A DNA stretch of 64,000 bases, from contig OX465281.1 of the NCBI GenBank assembly GCA_949987705.1, positions 197,767,112 through 197,831,111 on the forward strand. The letters run 5' to 3'. The notes beneath the pieces are model-generated. The model ran no database searches. It had not been told where the DNA came from and was given only the letters and a program-made list of their open reading frames with translations. The position numbers and the translations under genes were made by a program. This DNA comes from Thereva unica (lineage: Eukaryota > Arthropoda > Insecta > Diptera > Therevidae). This document shows positions 43,544-53,950 of the stretch, piece after piece. Each line of letters opens with the position of its first letter. Within the stretch, counting starts at the first letter, position 1.

Positions 43544-44520
43544 TATGTCACGTTGGCCAAACAATCGTCTTCGATTGCAATGATAGCCAAATTGGATAAT
43601 CGGTGGTCGGACAACGGAACAACAGCCACTGCACTCTAGGCTGATCGTTGGGGGGCCTCTAACGAGGTTATGAACCCCTCCACCATCTTAATCTCCACAA
43701 CTAATGCCACACTATCCGACACAAACAACATATAGGATCCAGAAAGGCTGGTACTACTGGCGGGATTGCCGAGGAAGCAGCTCTAAGAACAAATGCTTCC
43801 TCTATTTCCGTTACAGGCGGGGCTGAACCCCTAAAACCACCACTCCAATCCTCAACCTCCCCAGCCCTGAAGAAAGGGGAAGAAATCCTTTCAGGAAATA
43901 AGTACTGCTTTCGATATGAAGCTTGTCCAGATAAACCTTCATCACGCCAAGCCTGCCTCTGCAATACTTGAAAAAGGGTTAACTCGGGAAATTTAGATGT
44001 GGGTGTACTGAGGAAGAATATGGGGCCTCGGTACTAATGCTAGCAGACTGATTTTCTCTACCGAGTATGACTGCCCTAGAACAGCACTGCTCATGGGGAA
44101 GAGACTAATTTGCCTTCCCCTTTGGCAGTTCCTATCCAGAGATCTGGTAGCGACGGAGGTAGTGCTGCCCGGAGACTAAGGAATGCCCAGGCCTCGCGGG
44201 AGAGCCTGCCCCACCGCCGTCAGATGTCACGAGACTTGTGGAGGACTGCACTAGTAGGAATATTCAATTAGTGATTGGTTGTGACGCCAACGCGCATCAC
44301 CTTGCGCGGGGAAGCACCAATACTAATTCTAGAGGCGAATACCTCCTTGATTTCATTACTACCTACAATTTACAGTTTATGAGCAAGGGGCACGAGCCTA
44401 CCTTTTCTAATGCGACCAGGCAAGAAGTGATTGACTTGACTCTTGCGAGCACATTCGTCAGTTCCAGAATACTGAACTGGCACGTCTCAAGTGAGCCATC
44501 AATGTCTGATCATAGACATA

Positions 44521-45375
44521 CGAGGCGTGGCAATTAAGTAATGAGACTGATTATATTGCCGCGATTGTGGTAACCCTGCGACCTTGAAATTCCCTTTCCC
44601 TTCTCTCGGCATCCTTTCCCTCTCCATTGATATATTTGCCATCGCTATAGCTTGTTTAGCTCGCCTGCTCTGTCGTGTTGAGTAAACATGTGTTCGTGGT
44701 GCTCGTTCGTTCTTCTTTTTTCGTGCGGGGGGCGTGCAGAGACAACCATTGCGAGCTTTGGCGTTTGGTTTCCGGGTCGTATTGAAAAAACCAGCTCTCA
44801 TCGCCTGTAATAACTCGATCAAGCTTGCTAGTTTTCCACTTGTTCCAAACAGTCTTCTGCGACGGTAATTCGATGCTGCTTTTGCTCCTCGGAAAGGTTC
44901 CTTGGAACCATCTTCGCGCACAACTTTCTCATCCCTAAATCGTCGGTTAAAATTTGTCTGAATGTTTCACAGTTCATACCCAGTTCCGACGCCAACATTC
45001 GAACTGTTAAACGCCGATATTCACGGATCAGGGCGCGCACACGCTGCGCATTCGTGTCAGTCCGCACCTCGACTGGTCTCCCGCTCCGCGCCTCGTCTTC
45101 CAACTCTTTATGCCATCGAAACACCTGGGCACGACTAAGAGAACTATCGCCATGCACTTTTACAATTTTAGCGTACGTTTCCGAAGCTGTTTCGCCCAAT
45201 TTGACGCAAAATTTTATCGCGACGCGTTGTTCTTGATTTCAAGCTAGAGCGATGGCAAATATATCAATAGAGAGGGGAAGGATGCCGAGAGAAGGTAAAG
45301 GGAATTTCAAGGTCGCAGGGTTACCACAATCGCGGCAATATATTCAGTCTCATTACTTAATTGTCACACCTCGTC
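44521..45375. mobile_element. Internally deleted mariner with about 125-bp inverted ends
   Basis: TA flanks the insert (44519-44520, 45376-45377). The terminal repeats run about 125 bp with few differences (left CGAGGCGTGGCAATTAAG, right reversed CGAGGTGTGACAATTAAG), unusually long for a mariner. At 855 bp it is shorter than a full element (about 1.3 kb). LINE copy 1 shows the empty site near 15816-15830 (CATAGACAAATAAGG). Confidence 0.9.
44560..45199 (-). pseudogene. Mariner transposase, N-terminal half (deleted C-terminus)
   Basis: Frame 44828-45199 holds the paired helix-turn-helix DNA-binding region (SLSRAQVFRWHKELEDEARS, RRLTVRMLASELGMNCETFR, DLGMRKLCAKMVPRNLSEEQ). After a frame break near 44825 the sequence continues with VITGDESWFFQYDPETKRQS, which carries the first catalytic Asp, and then collapses into terminal-repeat sequence. 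The second and third catalytic Asp regions are gone, so the element is non-autonomous. Confidence 0.88.
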
Positions 45376-45891
45376 TAAGGTTTAGCTTGAGAGCTTCTGT
45401 AATATCCGCGGAAGAATTTAGGATTCCACGGCAGGCTGACTGGGAGGCTTATCGCACAGCCCTCAGGCTAGGAGTCAGCCATGTTGATAATAATCCCATT
45501 ACTGAGGCCGATCTTGATCTTGTCTCTACCAATCTGCAGGAAACGATCAACGCACCTTTCGAAAGTAGCTGCCCTGCGAAACCTCGAAGCACCAGCCGAA
45601 AGGTTTTGTGGTGGAACAATGATCTCTGTAGGCAAAGGAGAGAAGTCAGAAAACTATTTAATAGAGCAAAGATCTCGGGCAACTGGGACCTGTACAAGAA
45701 AGGCCTCACCAATTATAACTAAGATTTGAGAAGATCCAAACGAAGGTCTTCAAAAGCCTTCTGCGCAGAAATACACCCTAGCCTCCAGCCTCCACGAGGT
45801 TACACAAAGTTCTGTCTAAAGATCACTCCAACGGCATTGTCTCTCTCAAGACTCCTGGAGGCTCCTCTAAGGAGAACAGCAAGGATACCAT

Positions 45892-46471
45892 CAGCGAGCA
45901 CTAATAACAAGAGTGATGAGCTAGAACAAATTTTTAAAAATGTTTCATTGCCCTTGAAATCAGCTGATAAAAATTTCAATAGGAGTGAAAAAGTCAAAAT
46001 GAACAAAGAAGTAATATCTATGATAAAAGAAGGCAGAATTACTTAGCCACTAAACGCAGCGTATGTGAAAGAAAGATAAAAAATGGAGGGGAAGTGGCTG
46101 GAATGTATATTATAAGATTCCCGCCTTTTTTAATGGACAATACAAGTGCATTCGTACACCCAAAACAACAATACATGTGCATTCGTAAGCCAAAATAGCT
46201 ATACCAACACGAAATGTTTACCCATCAAATTACTGCTCTGTTCCAGTTTTGCTTCCATTTGAATGTAAACATTCCAGTAGGGGAATCAAGGAACATCTTC
46301 TGTTTCTTTCGTAATAATGTATTTTTTGCATAAGATGTATTTCCATCGCGCGTTTGTTATTATTTTTTTGACATTTTTGCTTAATGTTATTTCTAATCTC
46401 TTCTTTCATATGTTTAACTCTTTTACTTGTCCTTGAGCTCTACCTAATCACTCTTGTTATTACTGCTCGCT
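45892..46471. mobile_element. 580-bp hAT-type MITE in LINE copy 2
   Basis: Ends CAGCGAGCACTAATAACAAG and, reversed, AGCGAGCAGTAATAACAAG, flanked by the 8-bp duplication GATACCAT (45884-45891, 46472-46479). CAGCG fits the hAT end rule. An interior frame (SDELEQIFKNVSLPL) has no recognised relative. Confidence 0.78.
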
Positions 46472-46839
46472 GATACCATGGAGCTATTAATGAGCACTGA
46501 CTTCCCGGGTTCTCAGGTAACTGACCCTGGATTGGCCGTAGAACCTAATATAGAATCGGAGGTAGTACTTGCTCACGGCTGCTACAATAAGAACAAAGGC
46601 CTGGCAAACAGGATTTTCATTGCAGGTAAGATTAAGGCTAAGAACATAGTGAAGTAGAGAGCAAAGCAGCGATGCAAGTGGAGAGCAAAGCGGCGAAATT
46701 AAATAAGTGAACTCCTGTTAATACGCACATAGTGGAGCATACTGCAGCGAGGTTACATCGCTGTTATAAACGAGCAAAGCGACGAGTTCAAACAATTTTG
46801 ATTTCTCTGCTATTATCGCTGTTGAAATAGTTGTTTAAA

Positions 46840-46965
46840 ATGGATGTAGAGGCATTTCTAAGTAAAGTTTTTGTTAAAAATCCATTATGGGATTCTAAAC
46901 ATCACAATAGTTTCATATTAGACAAATTATGCAATGCTGCGGCTGCATTTTTTATGCACTTGTAA
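46840..46965 (+). pseudogene. MADF-domain start (relic of a Harbinger partner protein)
   Basis: Reads MDVEAFLSKVFVKNPLWDSK then HHNSFILDKL, the opening of a MADF (Myb/SANT-like) DNA-binding domain, then hits a stop after 41 codons. In PIF/Harbinger elements of flies a MADF/BESS protein accompanies the DDE transposase, and transposase relics lie on both sides here. Truncated; not functional. Confidence 0.5.
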
Positions 46966-47019
46966 TATTTTTACTGAAAAATATTTAAATAGAGAGTTTT
47001 AAGTAAACCCCCTTACAGA

Positions 47020-47170
47020 ATTTCAATTCATTTCATTCAAGTATTTAGGAAAGTTCCACTTATCGTAAAATTCTTTGGTAATTTGGTTAAACATACTCTT
47101 TGTGGTAACTTCTATATGAACTGGCTGTAATATTTCCCAAATAGCTTCTATTGTTTCTTATACAATTAAT
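47020..47170 (-). pseudogene. Harbinger transposase fragment, minus strand
   Basis: Minus-strand frame reads ETIEAIWEILQPVHIEVTTK then SMFNQITKEFYDKWNFPKYL, aligning by eye with VVTVIWEVLQPLHMKIP and [20 protein letters not shown] in the plus-strand copy at about 48010-48125. It is therefore a second, inverted Harbinger copy, reduced to this segment. Confidence 0.7.
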
Positions 47171-47447
47171 GTCACAGCACGATTCAAAAAGTGGAGCTGA
47201 TACTTTTAAAGGATGATCCTGTGGATCCTTATAAAAAATCCATTATAATTTTGAATACTTTCTGCTCGATTTAAAACGCGTCACTATGTGTAGGGTCTGT
47301 TTATGTTGGAGCTGCGATAAACGAGTCAAGAGCTGCGACAAGAGCTGTGACAAAAGCTGTGAGTAGTGCTGTGCAGATGGGGTGTTCACGTTCGAGCTGA
47401 GAATAAAGCAGTTCTAACCAGTATCTGACCAAAGCGCAAACAGAAAG

Positions 47448-48770
47448 GTGAAAATATGTATGAGTGATTCCGACGAAGAAGTCTTACTTTTTTCAAGTGC
47501 TACAAATTATCATTTGCTTGAAATTGGGGAGCGCGAATACAGTGTCCATCCTATCAATAAAGAAAGGAATATATTCGGTGAATACCATCACCTTTATAAA
47601 GATTTAAGACAGCTTCCCACAAAATTTGCACAATATATGAGAATGAAAATAGCAACCTTCGATTATATACTAATGAGCATTTCTGAAAAACTCCAAAAAA
47701 AGTGGTGCAATTGTCACGGAAGGCCAATTTTACAGGAAGAACGATTAATGGTAACACTTCGGTAGGTACATACATAATACATATGTAGTTTTTATTTATT
47801 ATTATATTTCGCTTGTCTTGTCTTGTTACGTAAAGTTTTCCATTTACTGTGAGTATGATTGGAAAAAGAAGAATATATAATTAAAATACCCTGTAATACA
47901 CACACCATAAAATATCTTTTATTTATATTTATCTACAGGGCAGTCATTTAGAAGCTTGGCATTTTCGTTTCGTATGGGGGTTGCAACAGTTTCAAAAATT
48001 ATTAGAGAAGTCGTGACGGTTATATGGGAAGTACTTCAACCGTTGCACATGAAAATCCCAGCGAAGAAGAATTTAAGAAAATTTCTGACGATTTTTATAA
48101 AATTTGGGATTTTCCTAACTGCATTGGCACGGCAAACATATCAGAATCATTTGTCCTCCTAACTCCGGTTCCATGTACTTTAACTACAAACAGTATTTTT
48201 CCATTGTGTTACAAGGATTTGTTGATGCAAATTATAAGTTTATCAACATTGAGGTGGGCGGATACGGAAAACAGAGTGACATTTAGATCTTCAGGTCTCT
48301 TTTTTAAATTGATGAATGGCCAACTACGAATTCCTGAAGACCGTGCTTTGCCGAATTCTAATATTACATCACCGTATGTTATGTTAGGTGACGAAGCTTA
48401 TCCACTTCTACCGAATTTGTTGACACCTTACAAAAGAAATAATTTAGATTCTGACAAAGCATACTTTAATTCTAGATTATCTAGAGCACGAAGAACGGTA
48501 GAATGCGCTTTTGGTATTATGTATGCTAAGTGGAGAATCTTGGACACAGCTAATCAAACGACAGTAGATGCAGCTGATCATAGTGTGAAGTGTATTTGCT
48601 TATTGCATAATATTATAATCGACAGAGAAGGTATGGAGCATAACCTAAGCCAAGTAACAACCTCACTACCCAGAGACATACCAAATCATGTTTCTAATGG
48701 GAGACCAAACAATTCAGCGAAAAATATTCGAGACCTATTTAAAATATATCTTTGCAAAAATCCATTATAA
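47448..48770 (+). pseudogene. Harbinger transposase (DDE), multiple frame breaks
   Basis: N-terminal part 47448-47765 (ATFDYILMSISEKLQKKW, EERLMVTLR), then an interval of about 160 bp (intron or insertion), then YLSTGQSFRSLAFSFRMGV (from about 47926) in a frame that slips near 48060. The middle ([18 protein letters not shown], then [20 protein letters not shown]) is in another frame; the C-terminal half is open: MLGDEAYPLLPNLLTPYKRN, LSRARRTVECAFGIMYAKWR. The first catalytic Asp region is damaged (expected before GKHIRI). A dead nuclease for cut-and-paste transposition at TWA sites. Confidence 0.85.
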
Positions 48771-48919
48771 AATTTGTACATGATTTTGCCTACAAAAAAA
48801 ATAAAATGGAAATTTAAAAAAAAAATAGTTTAATTCATCAAATAATAATAAAAATATAAAACATTTCATTTCAGACAGCAAACTTCAACAAAAAAAAGTT
48901 GTTGATCGTAGTAAATCTA

Positions 48920-49570
48920 CTATTCCGCATTTCCAAATGACTGTTGTTCGGACAATTGTAAATTCCCTTCAACATTTTCATAATAAAATGTTGTCGTGGG
49001 TATTCCATGGGTACCGGACACTAACCTATAGTCATCAGGTCCGTTTTTGGATGTGGAAGCGTTCCTTTCCTTGGGTTTCGTGAACTCTTGCGTTATTTTC
49101 ATAACGGTATTCTAATTTGTCAAAAGCCGAAAGTTTTCTAACGTGCGGTAGTAAGCTTTTAAAGAAACTAAGGTCTTCATCATCCTCCTCTTTTTTTGCC
49201 ACCTTACTTCGTAAATATTGTAGTTTTTCTTTCTCTAGTTGTACTAGTTCACTACCCACACTTCGTTTCGAAGACTGTCGACTTGGTACAGAAGAAGTAG
49301 TAGCTTCGAAAAGGTGGTGAGGTAACAATATTTGTATCTTCTGGAGATGCACAAATATTTTGCTCAGTGAAAAAATCCGGTGGCTCCTGATTGGCATTAC
49401 CATCTCCATCGGACTCATCAAGAATTGGTCCAGTATTTATTTCCCCAAAATTTCCACTAGATTTTCATGGGGTGAATTGATCCTTTAAAAAAAGAGCTTA
49501 TTGAAGTGGCTCCATTCACCTTTGTAGTCACTGACTTTTGCAGCATCACCAGATTTATGCTTTGGAAGAG
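48920..49570 (-). pseudogene. BESS-domain (MADF-BESS-like) partner protein of Harbinger, broken
   Basis: Minus-strand pieces: about 49570-49510 (YKGEWSHFNKLFF), then an acidic segment (ILDESDGDGNANQEPPDFFT), then 49035-49300 with KEEDDEDLSFFKSLLPHVRK and LSAFDKLEYR, a clear BESS motif, and after a one-base slip MKITQEFTKPKERN and a tail to 48920. Such proteins bring the transposase to DNA. At least two frame breaks; the MADF half is not seen here. Confidence 0.65.
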
Positions 49571-49639
49571 ATGACGGTTCCAAACTCGATAAGAGTTGCC
49601 CGCTGGCCATTAATTCTCAAAGGGTGTCATCATCAAAGA

Positions 49640-50230
49640 CTGTCCTGGATCCTGATCTGAAATCCCTCAGCAGGAACAACAGTGTCACGCTGATGTGGAT
49701 TCCGGGCGCCGAAGGTCATATTGCTAATGAAATTGCCGACAGCCTTCCTAGAGTAGGGGCTATTGGTCCGAAACCTTTCTGTAGCTTAGCAAGCTGAAAC
49801 ATAAGAACGGCCATCAACAAATTGGGTCGACCAGCTGTTTCAACATATGTAGCTGGACAAGGACCCAGGGTGTTCGCCAAGCTAAAAGATTTATCCAAAT
49901 TGATAAAGCTAAAGCGGGCAAATTTTAAATCTGAAGAGGTGGGAGCTAAAAATAATAATAATATAAACAAAATGGAACTGGTAGCCGATTGTAGCTGTCG
50001 GTTCTGCGGGGTAGTTCCCGAAACTGCGGAGCGGTGCGACTGTGAGGCTACACGAGGAAGAGATTGAGCCTCCTCCATCGCGACTTCAATACTCCAAGAG
50101 TGATTTGGAAACCAGGAACAGGAACCCTCCTAAATCAGTTTTAGGCTATTTTAGAAGCCTTAGCTTTGATGGTTTTTAAAGACGAGGATGGCACAATAGA
50201 CCAAATAAAATAAGTCCAAGGCGCCCCTCA
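49640..50230 (+). pseudogene. R1/LOA-like LINE 3' fragment (RNase H end and zinc-knuckle)
   Basis: NNSVTLMWIPGAEGHIANEI then ADSL is the last RNase H block; then PKPFCSLAS, and MELVADCSCRFCGVVPETAE. The non-coding tail (GGCACAATAGACCAAA) and its CAACAAGAAGAAGG end match 32135-32490. 5'-truncated, with small deletions. Confidence 0.72.
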
Positions 50231-50239
50231 ACAAGAAGA

Positions 50240-50530
50240 AGGAGAATTTGGCAATGTTCGTCACAAGCCGAAATGTATTTATTCCATTTTTTTGGGGGCG
50301 CCAAATTGGGAATTTTTGGGTGCACAGTGGGCGCCAATTTTGCGAATTTAGAGCCTTTTTAGGAAAAAAATGTTAAGGTCGCTCTGGGGCAAGTTCTGCC
50401 CAGGGAAAACTTCAAAATCCGCCTCAGACGCATTTTCAATATGATTGGCTAGATGTCTGTGGTGCACGTAGTACACAATTTGTACGATATGTGGTATGTA
50501 CCAAGGGCTGCCATCCGTCCGGGTTTCCTA
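50240..50530. repeat. Repeat shared with 42666-43030
   Basis: Same ordered blocks as that region, e.g. GCACCAAATTG-like GCGCCAAATTGGG and GGCTAGATGTCTGTGGTGC, ACGTAGTACAC. Immediately after comes GGGCTGCCATCCGTCCGGG, which looks like a hAT-type MITE start. Confidence 0.5.
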
Positions 50531-51075
50531 GATTTGTCCTAGTTTGGAGGGCGTCCGGGAGTCGTCCGGGAGGTGTTTTAAAAAGTGTCCGGGTAAAACC
50601 CTTTTTGTGTCAGGAGTGACCCGATCAGTTCAATTATACTTAATAAATTAAAACAAATCTTAGTTAAAAATTGACTAAAAATTGCATTCAAGCAAACTTC
50701 GGCATGGCCAAAAAAACTATCAAACGTACACCGATCTGAAAGCAAAAAAGGACTTAATCCAGTCGTTCAAGGAAACCGAGTTTTTAGTTATCAAACGACT
50801 CAATGTCCAACCGATTTGTTTCCAGATCAAAAGGACAAGGCAGGTACCAATCGGTATAGAAGTTATTGAGGTTTAATCAGTAATTAAACACTAATATAAA
50901 AGGTGGTCTGCCGAACACTTGGCACAGACACAAACCCGGCAGACCTTTATTTTCTAGTATAAAAATGTTCAAACTTTAATTTGATTGTAGGTTGGAACTC
51001 TTACTCGATAGGTCAGGTCCCAAAACAACAACAAAATATTGGTCTGCCAAGATATTAGCTCCAGATTCTACTTTA
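50531..51075. other. No gene recognised
   Basis: Contains a hAT-like end near 50508 and a short frame at 50682-50876 without motif. Phrases such as GGTCTGCCGAACACTTGGC and GGTCTGCCAAGATATTAGC hint at a minor local repeat. Confidence 0.35.
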
Positions 51076-51424
51076 ATAAAAAAAATAGTTCAAAAAACTA
51101 AAAAATACGCTTTTATTTTAAAATGAACTAAAAAGTAAAAAATAATTTTGAATGTAAAGTTTTTATTGCTTCAGCTAGTATATGGAAACAACCTACCTTT
51201 CAAAATGTAAAAAAGCCTGGGGCTCTTTACCTATATTCATATATATGCCACATATTTTATTATCATCGGAACTTTTCGCCCCACGCTTTTTTACATTTTG
51301 AAAGGTAGGTTGTTTCCATATACTAGCTGAAGCAATAAAAACTTTACATTCAAAATTATTTTTTACTTTTTAGTTCATTTTAAAATAAAAGCGTATTTTT
51401 TAGTTTTTTGAACTATTTTTTTTA
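51076..51424. repeat. Near-perfect hairpin, about 147-bp arms, 54-bp loop
   Basis: The arm 51076-51223 recurs in reverse complement at 51278-51424 with very few mismatches. An RNA from this locus would fold into one long duplex. Parts of the arm also occur once at 42580-42660, so it belongs to a dispersed repeat family. No target duplication resolved. Confidence 0.85.
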
Positions 51425-51446
51425 TTTTCTACTTTTTAGTCTATTG

Positions 51447-51655
51447 ACGTGACAACGTCTTATAAATCGGTATACCCTGGGAATCATTCGCAAAAAAGTT
51501 ATCAGCAAATTCTCCGTTACCTTATGACTCATTGCTCTGTTCGAGTCTCAAGTCTTAAGTCTCAACTCTCAGCTCTCAGCTCTCAACTCTCAACTCTCAG
51601 CTCTCAAGTCTCAAGTCCCAAGTCTCAACTCTCAACTCTCAAGACGTTGTCACGT
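51447..51655. repeat. Heptamer-type minisatellite framed by perfect 15-bp inverted repeats
   Basis: ACGTGACAACGTCTT (51447-51461) and its exact reverse complement (51641-51655) enclose a unique stretch and then about 100 bp of CTCTCAA/CTCTCAG/GTCTCAA-type units (about 51543-51640). It touches the hairpin on its left, so the two may be one mobile unit. Confidence 0.75.
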
Positions 51656-51739
51656 AAAAACTTCGCCCGTATACGGACTTTACAGGCAACCAGGTATTTT
51701 TATATGTATTCCCCCATATTAGATTTAAAATGATGTCAC

Positions 51740-52080
51740 TCAGCTTACTGTACTATACTCTTCATAAGCTTTTATTTGATACCCATACCAAGCGCGTTGT
51801 AAAGAAAGGTGATCCACATTTTGGGTTCGTCGTCATTTTGTTTCGGCGCGCCATTTTGAATTTGGAGTGACTCCACATAGATAATAGTATTCTACTTGTC
51901 ATATCCTTTCATTAGATACCCATAACGAGTGGGTTGTAAAGAAAGCCATAGTCCGCCATTTTGTGTTAAGTCGCTATTTTGAATTTTGAATGACGCCACA
52001 TAGTAAATTGTATTCTACTTGTAACTTGTCATACCCTTTCATTAGGTACCCATATCGGGGGTCGGTAGCATAATTTTTTT
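51740..52080 (+). repeat. Tandem repeat, about 130-137 bp unit, 2.5 copies
   Basis: The phrase (T)TTCATTAGATACCCATA with flanking TATTCTACTTGTCATA recurs with starts of the GATACCCATA block at 51778, 51915 and 52045. Each unit includes GCCATTTTG and TTGTAAAGAAAG. A related phrase occurs reversed near 29800-29830. Confidence 0.7.
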
Positions 52081-53464
52081 TTTAAATGGTCAGATTGCAT
52101 TGTCATCCAAACTGAACATGTATGCAAAATTTCAGCTTAATCGGAAAGCGGGAAGTGGGTCAAATTTAACTTCAAAGATTTTATTACATAGTTACAAGTG
52201 AAGCTAATAAAAGCGTATTAAAAATTATATCATATTTGGCTAATACCAAATAATATTTTCTTAGTATTTGCACATCGATTGCCCTTCCTCTCTATCGGCT
52301 TTACAAAAGTGATGCAAAGTTTTCCCCTCTATTTATTTTTAAAACCTTTTTAAAACCATGTGCACATAAAAATTATTAGCAATCACTTCTAACAGAAGCT
52401 TGAATTAAATTTCAATATAAAAACCGTTTTGTCCTTGATTAAAATTGAATATCCTGACCATCCTATGCCATCACAAAAATGCGAACAAAAAAATCAGGAA
52501 ATCCTCATAAAAGAATAAAATCCCAACAGGTGGAGGACCACAATAGAGGCAAAAAGGATTTGCAGGATATTAACAGCGGTGCGTATAGTCGCGCACATAC
52601 CGGCGTGATGGGTCGGGCAACTAATAATGGAAACATAATTACATGTGGGTATGAAACTTTGAAATCGAATTAGTAAGAGTTCGTGCGTATATAAGGGAAG
52701 GTTTCCCTTCTGTACATACATACTTTATCCCAAAGTATACAGAATAGAACATCTCGGTATGATGGCTGGTTTCAAACACTTCGATAAAAGTTTTCTTTCC
52801 TTTTGCGCTCTCACAACACGGTGCCGTTGTCTAGCATTTTCTTAAGCACTTAATTGACAGGTGAAATCTTAGCTAAATACGAGGCATTCAACATTTTCTG
52901 CCTAGGTCTACATCACTACATCCCTTTAATCGTACACAAAATAAACACCAATTTTCAAAGTACTTACGTAGTATGTATTGAAAATTAATCAAGAAGGGAT
53001 TGCCCGTATATTTGTGCGGATATTGAAATTTTGGTTGTGTTTCCTGGAAAGAAATAAGCTTATCTTTAGCAGAAGGGGATATTTTTGGTTTTATAGAAAA
53101 AAAATAAATAAAACGAAATTAATTAAATTAACCTTTTTGGAGAAAAGGGAAATTCTACACGTATGTATGTGTTTTGCTTCACCCTCATATCAAGGGTCGA
53201 ATTTAAAACTCCGATTACCACTGTACTAGGAACTATCATATTGGAAGCATAAAAAAAGAATGCAACAAACAATGTTTTCAATAAACATGATTTAAATTGA
53301 GTGATCCAAATGGTTTTAAGCATACCCTTTTGTTAAAAAAAAATTAAATTTTAAACTATTCAACTATCTATACGCAATAGACTACTTTAAACTTATGATT
53401 TCGAAAACGTACATACTTCGCAATCTATTAAATGTGAGTTTGTGCAAGCCTTTTCCACTCGCGT
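52081..53464. other. No gene recognised
   Basis: AT-rich intergenic DNA with short frames on both strands (52479-52673 plus; 52978-53229 plus). None has a domain or splice support. Confidence 0.45.
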
Positions 53465-53945
53465 CGCGCTGCCCTTTTAATTGACAATCGTGTCACTCAT
53501 CTCTCCATTACCAACTTTATTTCCAGAGATCTAGTGGCGATCTCGGTTGCGGTTCCCACCGCCAACGGATTCCAAGATATCGTTCTTGCGTCCGCTTACT
53601 TTCCGGGGGATGTAGCAGTAGTGCCACCCCAGGAGGTTCAAGATCTCATTGAGTTCTGTCGCAAGACGAACCGGCAATTCGTCATCGGATGAGATGCAAA
53701 TGCTCACCACTCCATCTGGGGGAGTACCGATGTAAAGCAAAGGGGTGAGTGTCTTCTAGAATTTCTCGTTACGAATAACATAGATATTGCAAATAGAGGA
53801 TGCAAACCCACTTTTATCACTGCTAGTAGAAAGGAGGTACTGGACCTCACCTTCACGAGCAGGCTTTTATCCGACAGGATTGAAAACTGGCGTGTTCTGG
53901 ACGAGGCCTCACTGTCGGATCATCTGCACATTAGATTTGACATTT
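53465..53945 (+). pseudogene. LINE endonuclease domain with one stop
   Basis: Reads LVAISVAVPTANGFQDIVLA, YFPGDVAVVPPQEVQDLIEF, then FVIG-stop-DANAHHSIWGSTD, then VLDLTFTSRLLSDRI and ASLSDHLHIRFDI. The stop replaces the residue before the DANAHH catalytic motif (TGA in place of a likely TGT/TGC). It is then broken by the MITE; on the far side RLPHIRALSLVPKKTNWYKF continues the linker. Confidence 0.82.
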
Positions 53946-53950
53946 ACTAC

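Larger units (their letters stand above)
43640..46600 (+). mobile_element. R1/LOA-like LINE, copy 2, carrying two later insertions
   Basis: Begins within the region upstream of the endonuclease (compare 14656-14940), then IQLVIGCDANAHHLARGSTN and SSEPSMSDHRH; resumes after a mariner insert with FSLRASVISAEEFRIPRQAD, ESSCPAKPRSTSRK and LFNRAKISGNWDLYKKGL; then is cut by a hAT-like MITE and resumes with ELLMSTDFPGSQVTDPGLAV (46479). Ends near 46600. It is a close paralogue of 13850-16075 and serves as its empty-site control. Confidence 0.8.
47292..49620 (+). mobile_element. PIF/Harbinger transposon, decayed
   Basis: A plus-strand transposase (47448-48770) and a minus-strand BESS-domain partner (about 48920-49570) face each other, the usual PIF/Harbinger arrangement in flies. 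A GGGTCTGTTTATGTTGGAG sequence at 47292 could be the left end; the right end was not identified. Limits are approximate. Beyond 49620 a LINE fragment begins. Confidence 0.65.

Noticed and set aside
44499..44921. The continuous 140-codon minus frame read as one protein
   Set aside because: It joins mariner terminal-repeat sequence to a frame-shifted part of the transposase; the true transposase reading changes frame near 44825.
47766..47925. A clean spliceosomal intron in the Harbinger transposase
   Set aside because: A donor-like GTAGGT is present, but the required acceptor just before the YLSTGQSF segment is missing, so the interval may be an insertion or a decayed intron; I left it undecided.
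51076..51424. A microRNA precursor
   Set aside because: The stem is about 147 bp, far longer than a typical insect pre-miRNA, and the arm belongs to a dispersed repeat. A long-hairpin siRNA source is possible and listed as a finding.
51543..51643. A CRISPR-like array
   Set aside because: The units are contiguous heptamer-like repeats without spacers, in a eukaryotic genome; this is a minisatellite.
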